Assembly (NCBI RefSeq): GCF_030409055.1
Contig: NZ_CP116619.1
Location: 5,324,109 to 5,388,108 of the forward strand
Length of the DNA stretch: 64,000 nt
Direction of reading: 5' to 3'
Source: Trichocoleus desertorum NBK24
Lineage (GTDB): Bacteria > Cyanobacteriota > Cyanobacteriia > FACHB-46
Part shown: positions 23,939 to 32,998 of the stretch, piece by piece
How positions within the stretch are numbered: the stretch's first letter is position 1
Layout: every line of letters begins with the position of its first letter
Position numbers and translations under genes: made by a program
Notes under the pieces: model-generated
What the model was told of the DNA's origin: nothing
Database searches by the model: none
Seen by the model: only the letters and a program-made list of their open reading frames with translations

Positions 23939-25447
23939 ATGACTCGTCATGGACAGATGCCTCTAGGCGGCGAGAATCCTCCTCGCTCTACTTATTATGA
24001 CCAAGGCAAGTTCGGACGACTTTTCCCCACACTTCCCCCTTTCGCGATGGACAGCCCTCAGCTTCGAGAAGCGTTGAAGGAGATTGGCAAAAAGGGCGGC
24101 ATTATGGACCCCAAGGACGATCTAAATGATCCCATCGGTCTCATCATTAACCCGGACAAGAATGTCGAGAATCCTAATAATCCCAATCTAACGGCTGGGA
24201 TTACCTTCTTAGGTCAGTTCCTCGATCACGATATGACCTTTGATACCACTTCTAGCCTGGAGCGGCAACAAGACCCTGAAGCGATCGCCAACTTCCGGGC
24301 ACCTTTCCTAGAACTCGATAGCTTGTATGGTTCTGGGCCAAATGCCTCACCTCACCTGTATGACCAATCCAGCAATGGTGGGGGGATCAAGTTCTTAGTA
24401 GAACCGATTCCTGGCTCCGAGGCGATCGCCCGTGATGGCAAACTGAAATTTGATTTGCCGCGCAATAGCCAGAATGTGGCCTTAATTGGCGATCCTCGCA
24501 ATGATGAAAATTTGATTGTCTCGCAACTCCACCTAGCCTTTCTCAAGTTTCATAATGCGGTGGTAGATCATGTGAAAGCTAAAACAGGCTGGACGAACCC
24601 GATGGAAGTGTTTGCCGAGGCACAACGCCTGGTGCGGTGGCATTATCAGTGGATTATTGTCCATGAATTTCTGCCTGCTACAGTCGGTCAAAAAATGGTA
24701 GATAAGGTACTGGAAAAAGGACGGAAGTTCTACAATTGGCGCAATTTGCCCTTTATCCCGGTTGAGTTTGCGGTTGCAGCTTATCGGTTTGGGCATTCTC
24801 AGGTGCGACCCAGCTACCGCGCCAACTTTGGCCCCAAGCCAGACGATAGCGGCCAGTTTATCGCCTTGATCTTTGATAAAGGTAGACCAGGCTCGCCCCA
24901 GCCAGATGCCTCTGACCCAAATGACCTACGAGGTGGCAAACGAGCGGCGCGTCGGTTTATCGACTGGCAAACTTTCTTTGACTTTGGAGATAAGCGAGTT
25001 CGTTCTAACAAAAAAATTGATACTCAACTGTCCTCGGTACTGTTTGATCTCCCTGGACTTCCAGGTACAGAACCCCAATCTCTGGCACAGCGTAACTTGC
25101 TGCGGCAACTCACTTTCAGTATGCCATCAGGACAACGGGTAGCCAAAGCCATGAAGGAAGATATCCTCTCTCCAGGAGATTTGGCTGACCTCAAGCCTTA
25201 TCAGTTGGAAGCTCGTACTCCCCTCTGGTTCTACATTTTGCGAGAGGCGGATGTGCTCGGTGATGATGGCAAGCGCTTGGGACCAGTCGGTGGTCGAATA
25301 GTCGCTGAGGTGTTTATTGGTCTGCTCGAAGGAGACCGTCAGTCTTATTTGCGGCAAGACCCAGAATGGCAGCCAACCTTGGGCCGTGATGGGAAGTTCA
25401 CGACGGTAGACCTGCTGAGGTTTGCAGGCGTTGTCACCAACCTGTAA
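23939..25447 (+). CDS. Animal-type heme peroxidase
   Basis: 502 aa. Distal His H97 lies in LGQFLDHDMTF, catalytic Arg R187 in GDPRNDEN and proximal His H205 in AFLKFHNAVV, which are the three key residues of the peroxidase-cyclooxygenase superfamily. AGVVTNL ends the protein, and no calcium-repeat or signal peptide is attached. Bacterial members oxidise halides, thiocyanate or phenols with hydrogen peroxide, and related ones oxygenate fatty acids. Substrate unknown here. A good AGGAG ribosome-binding site precedes the ATG. Monocistronic. Confidence 0.85.
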   Translation: MTRHGQMPLGGENPPRSTYYDQGKFGRLFPTLPPFAMDSPQLREALKEIGKKGGIMDPKDDLNDPIGLIINPDKNVENPNNPNLTAGITFLGQFLDHDMTFDTTSSLERQQDPEAIANFRAPFLELDSLYGSGPNASPHLYDQSSNGGGIKFLVEPIPGSEAIARDGKLKFDLPRNSQNVALIGDPRNDENLIVSQLHLAFLKFHNAVVDHVKAKTGWTNPMEVFAEAQRLVRWHYQWIIVHEFLPATVGQKMVDKVLEKGRKFYNWRNLPFIPVEFAVAAYRFGHSQVRPSYRANFGPKPDDSGQFIALIFDKGRPGSPQPDASDPNDLRGGKRAARRFIDWQTFFDFGDKRVRSNKKIDTQLSSVLFDLPGLPGTEPQSLAQRNLLRQLTFSMPSGQRVAKAMKEDILSPGDLADLKPYQLEARTPLWFYILREADVLGDDGKRLGPVGGRIVAEVFIGLLEGDRQSYLRQDPEWQPTLGRDGKFTTVDLLRFAGVVTNL

Positions 25448-25483
25448 TTTCATCATGCAATCAGGGTGTAGCTTAACCAAACT

Positions 25484-25540
25484 AGTCAGAGGGCGATCGC
25501 GCAATCTCAAATCAACAATCCTCAGCGATCGCCCCTGACT
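25484..25540. terminator. HIP1-containing stem-loop after the peroxidase gene
   Basis: Arms 25484-25500 and 25525-25540 pair (AGTCAGAGGGCGATCGC against GCGATCGCCCCTGACT) with one bulge, around a 24-nt loop. It begins 37 nt after the peroxidase stop, so a role in transcript ending or stability is likely. Confidence 0.45.
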
Positions 25541-25614
25541 CAAAACTAACAACGATATGATGGCTAAAGACTCCCTCGCGGTTGGCGATCGCCATCTCAT
25601 TCGTGCCTGTTCCC

Positions 25615-28224
25615 ATGAATATTGCTCACCCAGTCACTGAACCCAACTCATCTACCTTTCAGCGCCCCGAACTGCTGGCTCCGGCGGGAAACTGGGACTG
25701 TGCCAAAGCTGCCGTAGAAAACGGAGCCGATGCGATTTATTTTGGCTTAGACCGCTTCAACGCCCGGATGCGAGCGCAGAACTTTACCGAAGCTGACTTG
25801 CCCAAGTTGATGGAGTTTCTGCACCGACGCGGTGTGAAAGGGTACGTCACGCTCAACACCCTGATTTTTCCCAACGAACTCACCGAAGCTGAGCAGTATC
25901 TCTGCACCATTATGGCTGCTGGCGTAGATGCAGTAATCGTGCAAGATGTGGGCATCTGCCGCCTAATTCGGCATCTTTCTCCTGATTTTCCGATTCACGC
26001 TTCTACCCAAATGACCGTCACCAGCGCCGCAGGCGTAGAATTCGCCAAAGATCTCGGTTGCCATTTGGTGGTGTTGGCACGGGAATGTTCCCTGAAAGAA
26101 ATCAACAAAATTCAAGCCCAAATTGTTGAGCAGCAAGTAGCGTTGCCCCTGGAAGTGTTTGTGCATGGGGCGCTTTGTGTGGCTTATTCGGGTCAGTGCT
26201 TAACCAGTGAGTCGCTAGGGGGACGCTCGGCGAATCGAGGTGAATGTGCTCAAGCTTGCCGCATGACCTACGAGCTGATTGCCGATGGGCAAACAGTGGA
26301 TTTGGGCGATCGCAAATACTTACTCAGCCCTCAAGATTTGGCAGGGTTGGATGTATTGCCAGAACTCGTAAAAACCGGAGTCACTAGCCTCAAAATTGAA
26401 GGCCGCTTGAAAGCACCGGAATATGTGGCTAATGTTACGCGGGTTTATCGAGAAGCTCTCGATCGCGTCATGGCAGATTTGGAACCTAACCCCCTAGCCC
26501 CCTTCCCTCGTAGGGAAGGGGGAAGTAGAGAACCTCGACAACCTGAAGGGCAAGTTGCACAGGGAGAGCAGGATCAGTACAACTTGGAGATGGCGTTCTC
26601 ACGGGGGCTTTCGACGGGGTGGTTCCAAGGGATTAACAATCAAGAATTGGTACATGCTCGTTTTGGCAAGAAGCGGGGAGTGTATTTGGGTGAGATCACT
26701 CGTATCCGGAATGAGCAGATTACGGTGCGGCTGGAAGCTCCAGTGAAACCAGGGGATGGCATTGTGTTTGACAGTGGTCATCCGGAGGCGAAGGAAGAAG
26801 GAGGCCGCATCTACACCGTTGATTTGCGGGGGCCAGAAGCCGTATTAACATTCGGTCGGGATGCACTTAATCTCCGTCGTATTCATGTGGACGATCGCGT
26901 TTGGAAAACCAATGATCCTGAACTCGATCGGGAGATCCGCCAAACTTATTCCGGTGAGCATCCCCAATTTCAGCGCCCCATTCAGGTGGAGGTTCATGGT
27001 GAGGTTGGGCAACCGCTAGTTGCGATCGCTCGTGACGGATTAGGACATGTGGTTCAGGTGGAATCAACCATGCCGTTGGTCGAAGCGCACAACAAACCTC
27101 TGACGACAGGGCGCTTGCAAGAACAATTAGGGCGACTGGGCAACACTCCCTTCGAGCTAGGGGCACTAACTAACCACTTGGCTGGAAATGTCATGTTGCC
27201 CGTAAGTGAGTTGAATCGACTACGGCGGGAGATGGTCGTTCAATTAGAGGAATTAAGAGCGCAACCTAAGCGTTGGCAATTGCGATCGCCAGCTTCTTGG
27301 CAAGAGCTATTATCTCAACCCCTCTCTACTCTCAAAACTCATGTTAATCCACAGGTGCAAACACCCGAACTTGTAGTTCTAGTACGCAACCTGAAACAAT
27401 TACAAGCAGCTCTGTCAGCAGGAATTCAAACCCTTTACTGCGAATTTGAAGACCCGCGAGCTTATCGAGATGCAGTCCAAATGGTGAGGAAGGAGAAGGA
27501 TGAAAAAGCTTCTTTATCTTTTCCTTCTATCTATGTCGCACCACCGCGTATTACCAAATCTGGAGAGAACTGGATTCTGCAACAGGTAAAAGCTTGCGAT
27601 GCGGATGGTTATCTGGTGCGAAATTATGACCAATTGCAGTTTTTTGGAGCCGATCGCTGTGTTGGTGACTTTCCCCTCAACGTTGCCAATCCCCTAACGG
27701 CGGGCTATTTCAAGCAGCGCTATGGGTTGGAGCGTCTCACGGCTTCTTATGACTTGAACATGGCTCAGTTAGAAGCGTTGCTGACTAGCTGCCCCCCCGA
27801 TTGGTTTGAGGTGACTGTGCATCAACATATGCCAATGTTCCATATGGAGCATTGTGTGTTTTGTGCGTTTCTCTCGGAAGGGACGGACTATACCAACTGT
27901 GGCCGACCTTGTGAAGAACATAAAGTAACACTCCGCGATCGCGTGGGCACAGAACATATCCTCCAAGCCGATGCGGGCTGTCGTAACACTGTGTTTAATG
28001 GCACAGCGCAAACTGGGGCGGAATATGTGCAACATCTCCTAAAGCTGGGATTGCGGCACTTCCGGATTGAGTTTGTTAATGAAGCTCCGGAGCAGGTAGC
28101 ACAAACCATCCAGCGCTATCAACAACTGCTGCAAGGAGAGATCACAGGTGCCCAACTTTGGCGAGAATTACGGCTCCAAAATCAGTTGGGAGTGACGAGA
28201 GGGCCGTTGGAGACGCGATCGTAA
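25615..28224 (+). CDS. U32-family protein (RlhA-like, 23S rRNA hydroxylation)
   Basis: 869 aa from the ATG at 25615 (a TTG at 25582 gives 11 more residues and is less likely). N-terminal PELLAPAGNWDCAKAAVENGADAIYFG and the U32 signature EVFVHGALCVAYSGQC (C188, C195, then GECAQACR C211/C215) mark the U32 peptidase family. Its length and the C-terminal Cys-rich half (EHCVFCAFLSEGTDYTNCG) match RlhA/YdcP-type proteins, which hydroxylate 23S rRNA cytidine through an Fe-S cluster rather than hydrolyse peptides. Residues near 290 contain a palindromic repeat inserted in frame (LAPFPRREGG). Monocistronic. Confidence 0.85.
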   Translation: MNIAHPVTEPNSSTFQRPELLAPAGNWDCAKAAVENGADAIYFGLDRFNARMRAQNFTEADLPKLMEFLHRRGVKGYVTLNTLIFPNELTEAEQYLCTIMAAGVDAVIVQDVGICRLIRHLSPDFPIHASTQMTVTSAAGVEFAKDLGCHLVVLARECSLKEINKIQAQIVEQQVALPLEVFVHGALCVAYSGQCLTSESLGGRSANRGECAQACRMTYELIADGQTVDLGDRKYLLSPQDLAGLDVLPELVKTGVTSLKIEGRLKAPEYVANVTRVYREALDRVMADLEPNPLAPFPRREGGSREPRQPEGQVAQGEQDQYNLEMAFSRGLSTGWFQGINNQELVHARFGKKRGVYLGEITRIRNEQITVRLEAPVKPGDGIVFDSGHPEAKEEGGRIYTVDLRGPEAVLTFGRDALNLRRIHVDDRVWKTNDPELDREIRQTYSGEHPQFQRPIQVEVHGEVGQPLVAIARDGLGHVVQVESTMPLVEAHNKPLTTGRLQEQLGRLGNTPFELGALTNHLAGNVMLPVSELNRLRREMVVQLEELRAQPKRWQLRSPASWQELLSQPLSTLKTHVNPQVQTPELVVLVRNLKQLQAALSAGIQTLYCEFEDPRAYRDAVQMVRKEKDEKASLSFPSIYVAPPRITKSGENWILQQVKACDADGYLVRNYDQLQFFGADRCVGDFPLNVANPLTAGYFKQRYGLERLTASYDLNMAQLEALLTSCPPDWFEVTVHQHMPMFHMEHCVFCAFLSEGTDYTNCGRPCEEHKVTLRDRVGTEHILQADAGCRNTVFNGTAQTGAEYVQHLLKLGLRHFRIEFVNEAPEQVAQTIQRYQQLLQGEITGAQLWRELRLQNQLGVTRGPLETRS
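26498..26522. repeat. Palindromic repeat (11-bp stem, 3-nt loop) inside the U32 gene
   Basis: CCCCCTTCCCT (26498-26508) pairs exactly with AGGGAAGGGGG (26512-26522) around CGT. Preceded by CTAACCCCCTAG. This is the form of a widely dispersed cyanobacterial palindromic element, and here it sits in frame in the coding sequence. Confidence 0.85.
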
Positions 28225-28229
28225 TGCAA

Positions 28230-28940
28230 CTAACCTGCTCCCATCCGGAGGGCTGCTTGCTCGAAATCTGTGGCGGCTTGCTCAGTAGCAGCGACCTCAA
28301 AAAGTGCAGCAGCGATCGCGGGAGAGAAAGTAAATGTATCTAACCCGTGACTGGCGAGAAAGGTGATGTCGTCTACACTGCGGATGCTGGCCACTAGGAG
28401 ACGAGTATTACTATTCGTCCCAGCTAGCGATCGCTGCATTGCCACCAAATCTTCTCGTCCGTTGCGGCCCAAATCGTTGATCCGACCCAAATATGGAGCC
28501 GCATAGGCACCTCCTAGCGCCGCAGCGATCAGAACTTGGTGAACTGCATAAACAGCAGTCAAAGTGGTGGGAATGCCTGCCGCTATTAGTTGTGCTGCCG
28601 CTGTCGTTCCAACTTGGGTGATTGGAACCTTGACCACGACTCGCTCATCAATGGCTGCCAAGCGCTTGCCTGTACTCACCAAGGCCTCTACGGTATTGCC
28701 CCACGTTTGTAGCTGAATTTCTTGTGCTCCTAGCGCCAATGCTTGCTGAGCTAACTGCTGCAATTGCTCAACTGTGCAAGCCACCTGAGCCCGTTCTAGT
28801 AGTAGTGGATTGGTAGTGATGCCATAAAACAGACCTGTGGGCAACCAAATTTGCCACTGCTTCAGATCAGCGGTATCGAGGCATAGACGAATCTGTCGAG
28901 AAGTGGAATTGACTGGGATAGGGCGATCGCGATCTATCAT
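28230..28940 (-). CDS. Transaldolase-family protein (fructose-6-phosphate aldolase-like)
   Basis: 236 aa. A short transaldolase barrel: LCLDTADLKQW near the start (D22 in the phosphate/substrate side), GITTNPLLL at 40-48, then VVVKVPIT with the Schiff-base lysine K104. The C-terminal LASHGLDTFTFSPAIAAAL completes the barrel. Proteins of this length are fructose-6-phosphate aldolase/TalC-like and cleave or transfer dihydroxyacetone units. Substrate range is not readable. Convergent with U32 gene (5 nt between stop codons). Confidence 0.8.
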   Translation of the reverse strand: MIDRDRPIPVNSTSRQIRLCLDTADLKQWQIWLPTGLFYGITTNPLLLERAQVACTVEQLQQLAQQALALGAQEIQLQTWGNTVEALVSTGKRLAAIDERVVVKVPITQVGTTAAAQLIAAGIPTTLTAVYAVHQVLIAAALGGAYAAPYLGRINDLGRNGREDLVAMQRSLAGTNSNTRLLVASIRSVDDITFLASHGLDTFTFSPAIAAALFEVAATEQAATDFEQAALRMGAG

Positions 28941-29073
28941 ACGGTTTCAAAAATCAGGATTGTAGCATTTCATCCCATTGGTAGAGCGTCACCCACGTTA
29001 TACTGACCGGAAAATCACCCTTGAGGGTACTGCGAGAGCAGGGGAATACTTGTCATCTTGAAGGAAGTTATTT

Positions 29074-29190
29074 TTAGATAAATCTTTTACCATTTATCTC
29101 TCTCACTTTAGGCGCTAACTTGCTAGGAAATGCGATGGAACTGTCTTTAGGGTTGCTAAAGTCACTGTTAGTTGTATTGGATTTTGTAGA
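29074..29190 (-). pseudogene. 3' part of a small ORF apparently split by the ISH3 element
   Basis: Leftward reading frame STKSNTTNSDFS ... ending EINGKRFI before TAA at 29074-29076, running out of the IS right tip without an ATG of its own. It may be the tail of the 10-residue start fragment at 30433-30462 on the far side of the element, joined in frame as about 48 residues. The sequence is polar and low-complexity, so the call is tentative. Confidence 0.3.
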
Positions 29191-30434
29191 CTCAGTAGAT
29201 CGCAAATTCATTCCAGAGCGGGTAAGTAGATGGCTGTGATGACTGGAAAATGCCGCTCCACTGCCTGGGACAGGAATTCCAGCATTGTCTTGAGGGCAAA
29301 CAGTTCTCGGTAAACCACTCGTCCTCCTCGTTGCGTCCAACTGATAAAGAACCACAGCAAATACACCCAAAGATTGACTAGGACAAACGCTAGAGCGACA
29401 AACAGAAAGCGGGTTACAGGATTTTTACTCGTGGTGCGGATGCGACACTGGTTCTTGATCCTGTAACTGGTTTCAATGCCAAAACGGTCTCTGTAATGCC
29501 GATGGGTCTGGTGCAGGGCAACCTTCACCCGATGCAGCACATAGACAGTGTATTGAATCCCATGCTTGCCCTTGAGCCCTTTGTAATAGTTACAAATCAC
29601 CCGCATCTGACAGCTGACCGAACCATACTGGGGACTGTTGAGGGTGTAGGGTGTCTGGTAGCTGCGCCGTCCCCTTAGCAGTTGACGGGTTCCTCCAGTT
29701 TTGCCCCGAATCACCGCAGGCATCAGGAAGGGAATCTGCAATGCCTTCAGCCAACGGATGACAGGGACACTATAAAACCCTCGGTCCAGGTAAAGCCGTT
29801 TGACTCGGACTCGCAGCGGACTCAACCTCGCGAGCAAATAAGTCAGGGTCGCCACTAAGGTTTCTTGACGATGCACTGCATGAATCCCTAGGGTCACACG
29901 TTTGTGACGACAGACAACATAGACTGTGGCATAGGCGAAGAATGAGGTAGTTCCAGCTTTAGCTTGAGAGCGGTAGATGTAGGGAGCCTCCACCTCACTT
30001 GGGTTGCCGTAGTAGGGAATTAAGTGTAAATCGATGGCAATGCGATGCTGCCTTCTGCAAATCTTGGGTGGAATTCGGCTTTGCAGAGCCGCATTGAGTT
30101 GGCTCTCCAGTGTGGCCATCTCATCCAATTTGTCCAAGTGATAGCGGATACCATTACCACTGGGTGTACCTTGCAAGCGTTGAGCCGTGTGTTCGATGCT
30201 ATCGCCTCGGCTGGCAGCCCGCAGCAGGATCTCGAATAGGTCTTGGGGGGTGTATCCGCCTTCCATGTTCAGTGGAACAGACTCGAGTAGACAATCAAGG
30301 GCAGCTTCCAGTGTCCCTTCATCGGTCAGAGCGGGAGCAGGAGATAATGAAGATGGGTAGGTCGTCATGGCTTGATCTAATGCTTTTAGCCTGACCCTAC
30401 CCCTTTCCTAGAGAATTTGCGATCTACTGAGACT
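29188..30434 (-). mobile_element. ISH3-type insertion sequence, about 1.25 kb
   Basis: Inverted repeats of 22 bp with one mismatch: 29188-29209 and 30413-30434, with a 19-bp perfect core CTCAGTAGATCGCAAATTC (29191-29209) and its complement at 30413-30431. One full-length transposase inside. I see no clear target-site duplication (flanks GTAGA and ACTTC), which would fit recombination after insertion or an unresolved tip position. Confidence 0.85.
29208..30368 (-). CDS. ISH3-family transposase
   Basis: 386 aa, full length. DDE catalytic segments: IAIDLHLIPYYG (first D), VKRLYLDRGFYS (second D) and RFGIETSYR (E). An N-terminal helical DNA-binding region precedes (EHTAQRLQGTPSGNGIRYHL). Reads from near the left tip almost to the right tip of the element, as usual in single-gene ISH3 elements. 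Apparently intact. Confidence 0.85.
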   Translation of the reverse strand: MTTYPSSLSPAPALTDEGTLEAALDCLLESVPLNMEGGYTPQDLFEILLRAASRGDSIEHTAQRLQGTPSGNGIRYHLDKLDEMATLESQLNAALQSRIPPKICRRQHRIAIDLHLIPYYGNPSEVEAPYIYRSQAKAGTTSFFAYATVYVVCRHKRVTLGIHAVHRQETLVATLTYLLARLSPLRVRVKRLYLDRGFYSVPVIRWLKALQIPFLMPAVIRGKTGGTRQLLRGRRSYQTPYTLNSPQYGSVSCQMRVICNYYKGLKGKHGIQYTVYVLHRVKVALHQTHRHYRDRFGIETSYRIKNQCRIRTTSKNPVTRFLFVALAFVLVNLWVYLLWFFISWTQRGGRVVYRELFALKTMLEFLSQAVERHFPVITAIYLPALE

Positions 30435-30462
30435 TCTTACTTGCGCCACTTGGACTCACCAT
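30433..30462 (-). pseudogene. Possible 5' fragment (10 codons) of the IS-split small ORF
   Basis: ATG at 30462 opens MVSPSGASKK and runs straight into the IS tip. In the same phase as STKSN on the other side of the element. No clear ribosome-binding site. It may be chance, and only an uninterrupted homologue would settle it. Confidence 0.25.
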
Positions 30463-30529
30463 TTTACTTGGTTTAGGTAGCTATTATTGGCTGCTCCAAG
30501 TATTAGGGCTTTGTTTTTGAGTAAAAGAT

Positions 30530-31597
30530 TTACTGATAGAGGCGATCGCGGCCATGCGGCTCTGAGAGATTGGTAATATCAGGCCCTAGAGGAATGATGC
30601 CACCAGGATTGAGTGGAAATAGATTGCCGTAGTAATCCTGCTTTACGGCCTCCAGATTACAGGTATCTGCTACACCTGGGAGTTGGTACAGGTCGCGTAG
30701 ATACGGCCCTAAATTCTTGTAGTCTTGAATTTGGCGCTGATTGCACTTGAATAAACCGTAGTACACCACATCGAAGCGGAATAAGGTGGTGAACAGGCGG
30801 ATATCTGCCAAGGTTAGGCGATCGCCACAGAGATAACGGTTCATTTCTAGAGCTACATCTATCTCATCTAAAGCCGCAAATAGCTCCTTACAAGCTTGTT
30901 GGTAAGCAGCCTGAGTTTGAGCAAAACCGCAGCGATAGACACCATTATTCACAGCGTCGTAGGTCTTCTCATTCCAAATGTCAATTTTTTCTTGGAGATC
31001 TGAGGGATAGAGATCCAGAGTGGCTTGTTGAGCAAACTGATTCAACTCCGAGTTCAACATCACAATGATCTCGGCACTTTCATTATTGACAATTGTGTTT
31101 GTCTCCGTATCCCAAAGGACTGGGACTGTGCAACGTCCGCTATAACCGGGTTGCGCGAGTTCATACAGATCCGCTAAGCTGCGACATCCTAACTCTGGTT
31201 GATTGAGTATCCAACCTCCCTCGCTGGGGGAAGGAGAAACAATGGTGATCGCGATCGCATCTTCGAGTTGCTTGAGGGCTCGTACCACTAGAGTTCGGTG
31301 CGCCCAAGGACAGCCTAGCCCAACATATAGTTTGTAGCGCTCCTTTGCGGGTTGGTAAGGATTATCTGGTGCTGTACCAATAAAATTGCGGAACTGACTG
31401 CTAGGCCGCACATAGGCTCCCGATTGGTTACGAGGAGCCAGTTGAGACATCATCAAGTGCCACATCGTGCTCCAAGTAAACTTGCCAAGCTGAATAATTA
31501 GTTTGGGCGGGAGCGCTCGACGCTTTTTCTTTGTCGTCCCAGGGGATACAGGCTTGATTTCGTTGGATGCAGTTGGGGTAGGAGTTGGTTGGGACAT
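30530..31597 (-). CDS. Glutathionyl-hydroquinone reductase / omega-GST-like protein
   Basis: 355 aa. The thioredoxin-like domain carries GCPWAHRTL with the catalytic Cys at C96, the hallmark of glutathionyl-hydroquinone reductases (YqjG/ECM4 group), which strip glutathione from quinone conjugates. The C-terminal half is the all-helical GST domain (MNRYLCGDRLTLADIRLFTTLFRFD). The first 30 residues are a Thr/Lys-rich tail not shared by most homologues. Cytoplasmic, likely in redox or xenobiotic detoxification. Monocistronic. Confidence 0.85.
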   Translation of the reverse strand: MSQPTPTPTASNEIKPVSPGTTKKKRRALPPKLIIQLGKFTWSTMWHLMMSQLAPRNQSGAYVRPSSQFRNFIGTAPDNPYQPAKERYKLYVGLGCPWAHRTLVVRALKQLEDAIAITIVSPSPSEGGWILNQPELGCRSLADLYELAQPGYSGRCTVPVLWDTETNTIVNNESAEIIVMLNSELNQFAQQATLDLYPSDLQEKIDIWNEKTYDAVNNGVYRCGFAQTQAAYQQACKELFAALDEIDVALEMNRYLCGDRLTLADIRLFTTLFRFDVVYYGLFKCNQRQIQDYKNLGPYLRDLYQLPGVADTCNLEAVKQDYYGNLFPLNPGGIIPLGPDITNLSEPHGRDRLYQ

Positions 31598-31697
31598 AAC
31601 ACCACAGATCGAAGGGGCGGTATCTCTAACTTAACGCGAAGGCCCCAAACACGAATGATTAGGATTGAGACGGCTGCGATCGCTTACACCAGTTCGC

Positions 31698-32699
31698 TTA
31701 TGACTGCCGGAAATATTTCTGTTTTACCTTGCTCCAGATTCGTTGCACTTGTAGTTTTTTGACTCGCATTCTGGTCAAGCTGGGAATGTTAGAAGTGTGA
31801 TTTTGTTTGTGATCGAAAAACTCATTCACTTCTTGCAAGATTACTGTTAAGCGCTGAATGATATTCTCAGTGCGATACTCCGAAAAGAACTGCTCCGACA
31901 GACTAGTAGGTGTGGCTGTATTAACTGCTTTGAGGATGCGTTGCACATCGTACTCTAAGGAGTAACCCGCAATCTTGTGACAGTTAAATCCAGGGTCTAA
32001 GTAATCTGATAAGCCACCATTGATACTAGAGAAAACTTGGCATCCACAGGCCATTGCCTCCATCGGCTGTAAGCCAAAGCCTTCGCTTACTCCCTGCTGT
32101 GCCCAATATTCTGCTGAGTCGTAGAGATAGACTTTGGCGCGATTAAAAAGTTTATCGAGATCTGCAACATAGGAATCAACGACACAAACACGGCACTCTT
32201 TTTCTAAAGCTGGAATTAGTTTTTGCAGCAGATATTCTGAAGATTTTCGTGCCTGAACCAACACATCAATATCACGTTCGAGACGGAGATCCTGAAATTG
32301 CTCAGAGATTTGATTGGGCAAGTAATAAATTAAGGAATTCGGCGATTGCTGCCCCCAATACCCCATCGTGTTACGGCTCACGGTAACAATGGGAACATCG
32401 GCAGGGAGGTTAAAGGGATAACCGGAGCTATGAGCATGATAGATCACGTTGTAGGGTTTTAACTGAGCGGCTAGTTTGCCCACATCAAACCCCCAACTAA
32501 TGACAAAAATGCTGTCTTTGAGGTTTTTCTGTTGCAGTAAATCTGCTAAAAAAAAGGTGTTGGCTTCCCGTTGGCGATAAGTGACGACTTCAGACGGACA
32601 AATCTGTTGCGCTAAATTGAGCGTTTTGAGTTCAGCCCACAGCCCCCCACAGGCAAATTTGTCCCCTGTGCCTGGAACTAAGAAGTAAAGCTTCCTCAT
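31698..32699 (-). CDS. GT-B-type glycosyltransferase
   Basis: 333 aa, preceded by AGGAG 8 nt before the ATG. Conserved C-terminal nucleotide-sugar motif SEGFGLQPMEAMACGCQVFSS, typical of family 1/4-like GT-B transferases, with the EX7E pattern (E in SEGF and E in PMEAMACG). N-terminal half is Rossmann-like (YFLVPGTGDKFACGG) but less conserved. Basic C-terminal tail (MRVKKLQVQRIWSKVKQKYF) may touch the membrane. Probably adds a sugar to a lipid or surface polymer. Donor and acceptor unknown. No polysaccharide cluster around it. Confidence 0.7.
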   Translation of the reverse strand: MRKLYFLVPGTGDKFACGGLWAELKTLNLAQQICPSEVVTYRQREANTFFLADLLQQKNLKDSIFVISWGFDVGKLAAQLKPYNVIYHAHSSGYPFNLPADVPIVTVSRNTMGYWGQQSPNSLIYYLPNQISEQFQDLRLERDIDVLVQARKSSEYLLQKLIPALEKECRVCVVDSYVADLDKLFNRAKVYLYDSAEYWAQQGVSEGFGLQPMEAMACGCQVFSSINGGLSDYLDPGFNCHKIAGYSLEYDVQRILKAVNTATPTSLSEQFFSEYRTENIIQRLTVILQEVNEFFDHKQNHTSNIPSLTRMRVKKLQVQRIWSKVKQKYFRQS

Positions 32700-32883
32700 A
32701 TCAACGCTCCTCTACGCATTGGCGTGGCTGACTCACACAAAATCGCCCGTAGATAAGCCTACCTGATTTGAGGTTGAGCGATCGCCTGATGTCATTTCAT
32801 TCTTTTCTCTCCCACGGCCCTTAATCAGGAGACAAGAATCGATTAGGCTGGCATATATAGCGATCGCTGAGGAAGTTTTCAAA

Positions 32884-32994
32884 ATGCCTAACCCAGAGAA
32901 AAACACGATCAAAATTGAACCCGGAACTCTAGCGTTGATTATGGCCGCCCTAATTCTTTTGCCTTTATTGTTTGTTGGCTTTCTCTCCCAATGA
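32884..32994 (+). CDS. Tiny one-helix membrane protein, 36 aa
   Basis: ATG at 32884 with GAGGAAG 8 nt upstream, stop TGA at 32992-32994. Polar N-terminal 15 residues (MPNPEKNTIKIEPG) then a hydrophobic helix (ALIMAALILLPLLFVGF). Small single-helix design typical of thylakoid accessory peptides, but no match to a named psb/pet/psa gene. It ends 4 nt before the convergent DUF2237 gene's stop. Confidence 0.5.
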   Translation: MPNPEKNTIKIEPGTLALIMAALILLPLLFVGFLSQ

Positions 32995-32998
32995 GCCT

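Noticed and set aside
25127-25600. Leftward 157-codon ORF over the peroxidase end
   Set aside because: Antisense to a well-supported gene; sequence has no family pattern and is explained by codon bias of the plus strand.
29074-29370. Leftward 98-codon ORF crossing the ISH3 right tip
   Set aside because: It joins sequence from inside the element to outside DNA, so it is a chimeric frame and not a gene; only the tail outside the element is kept as a tentative fragment.
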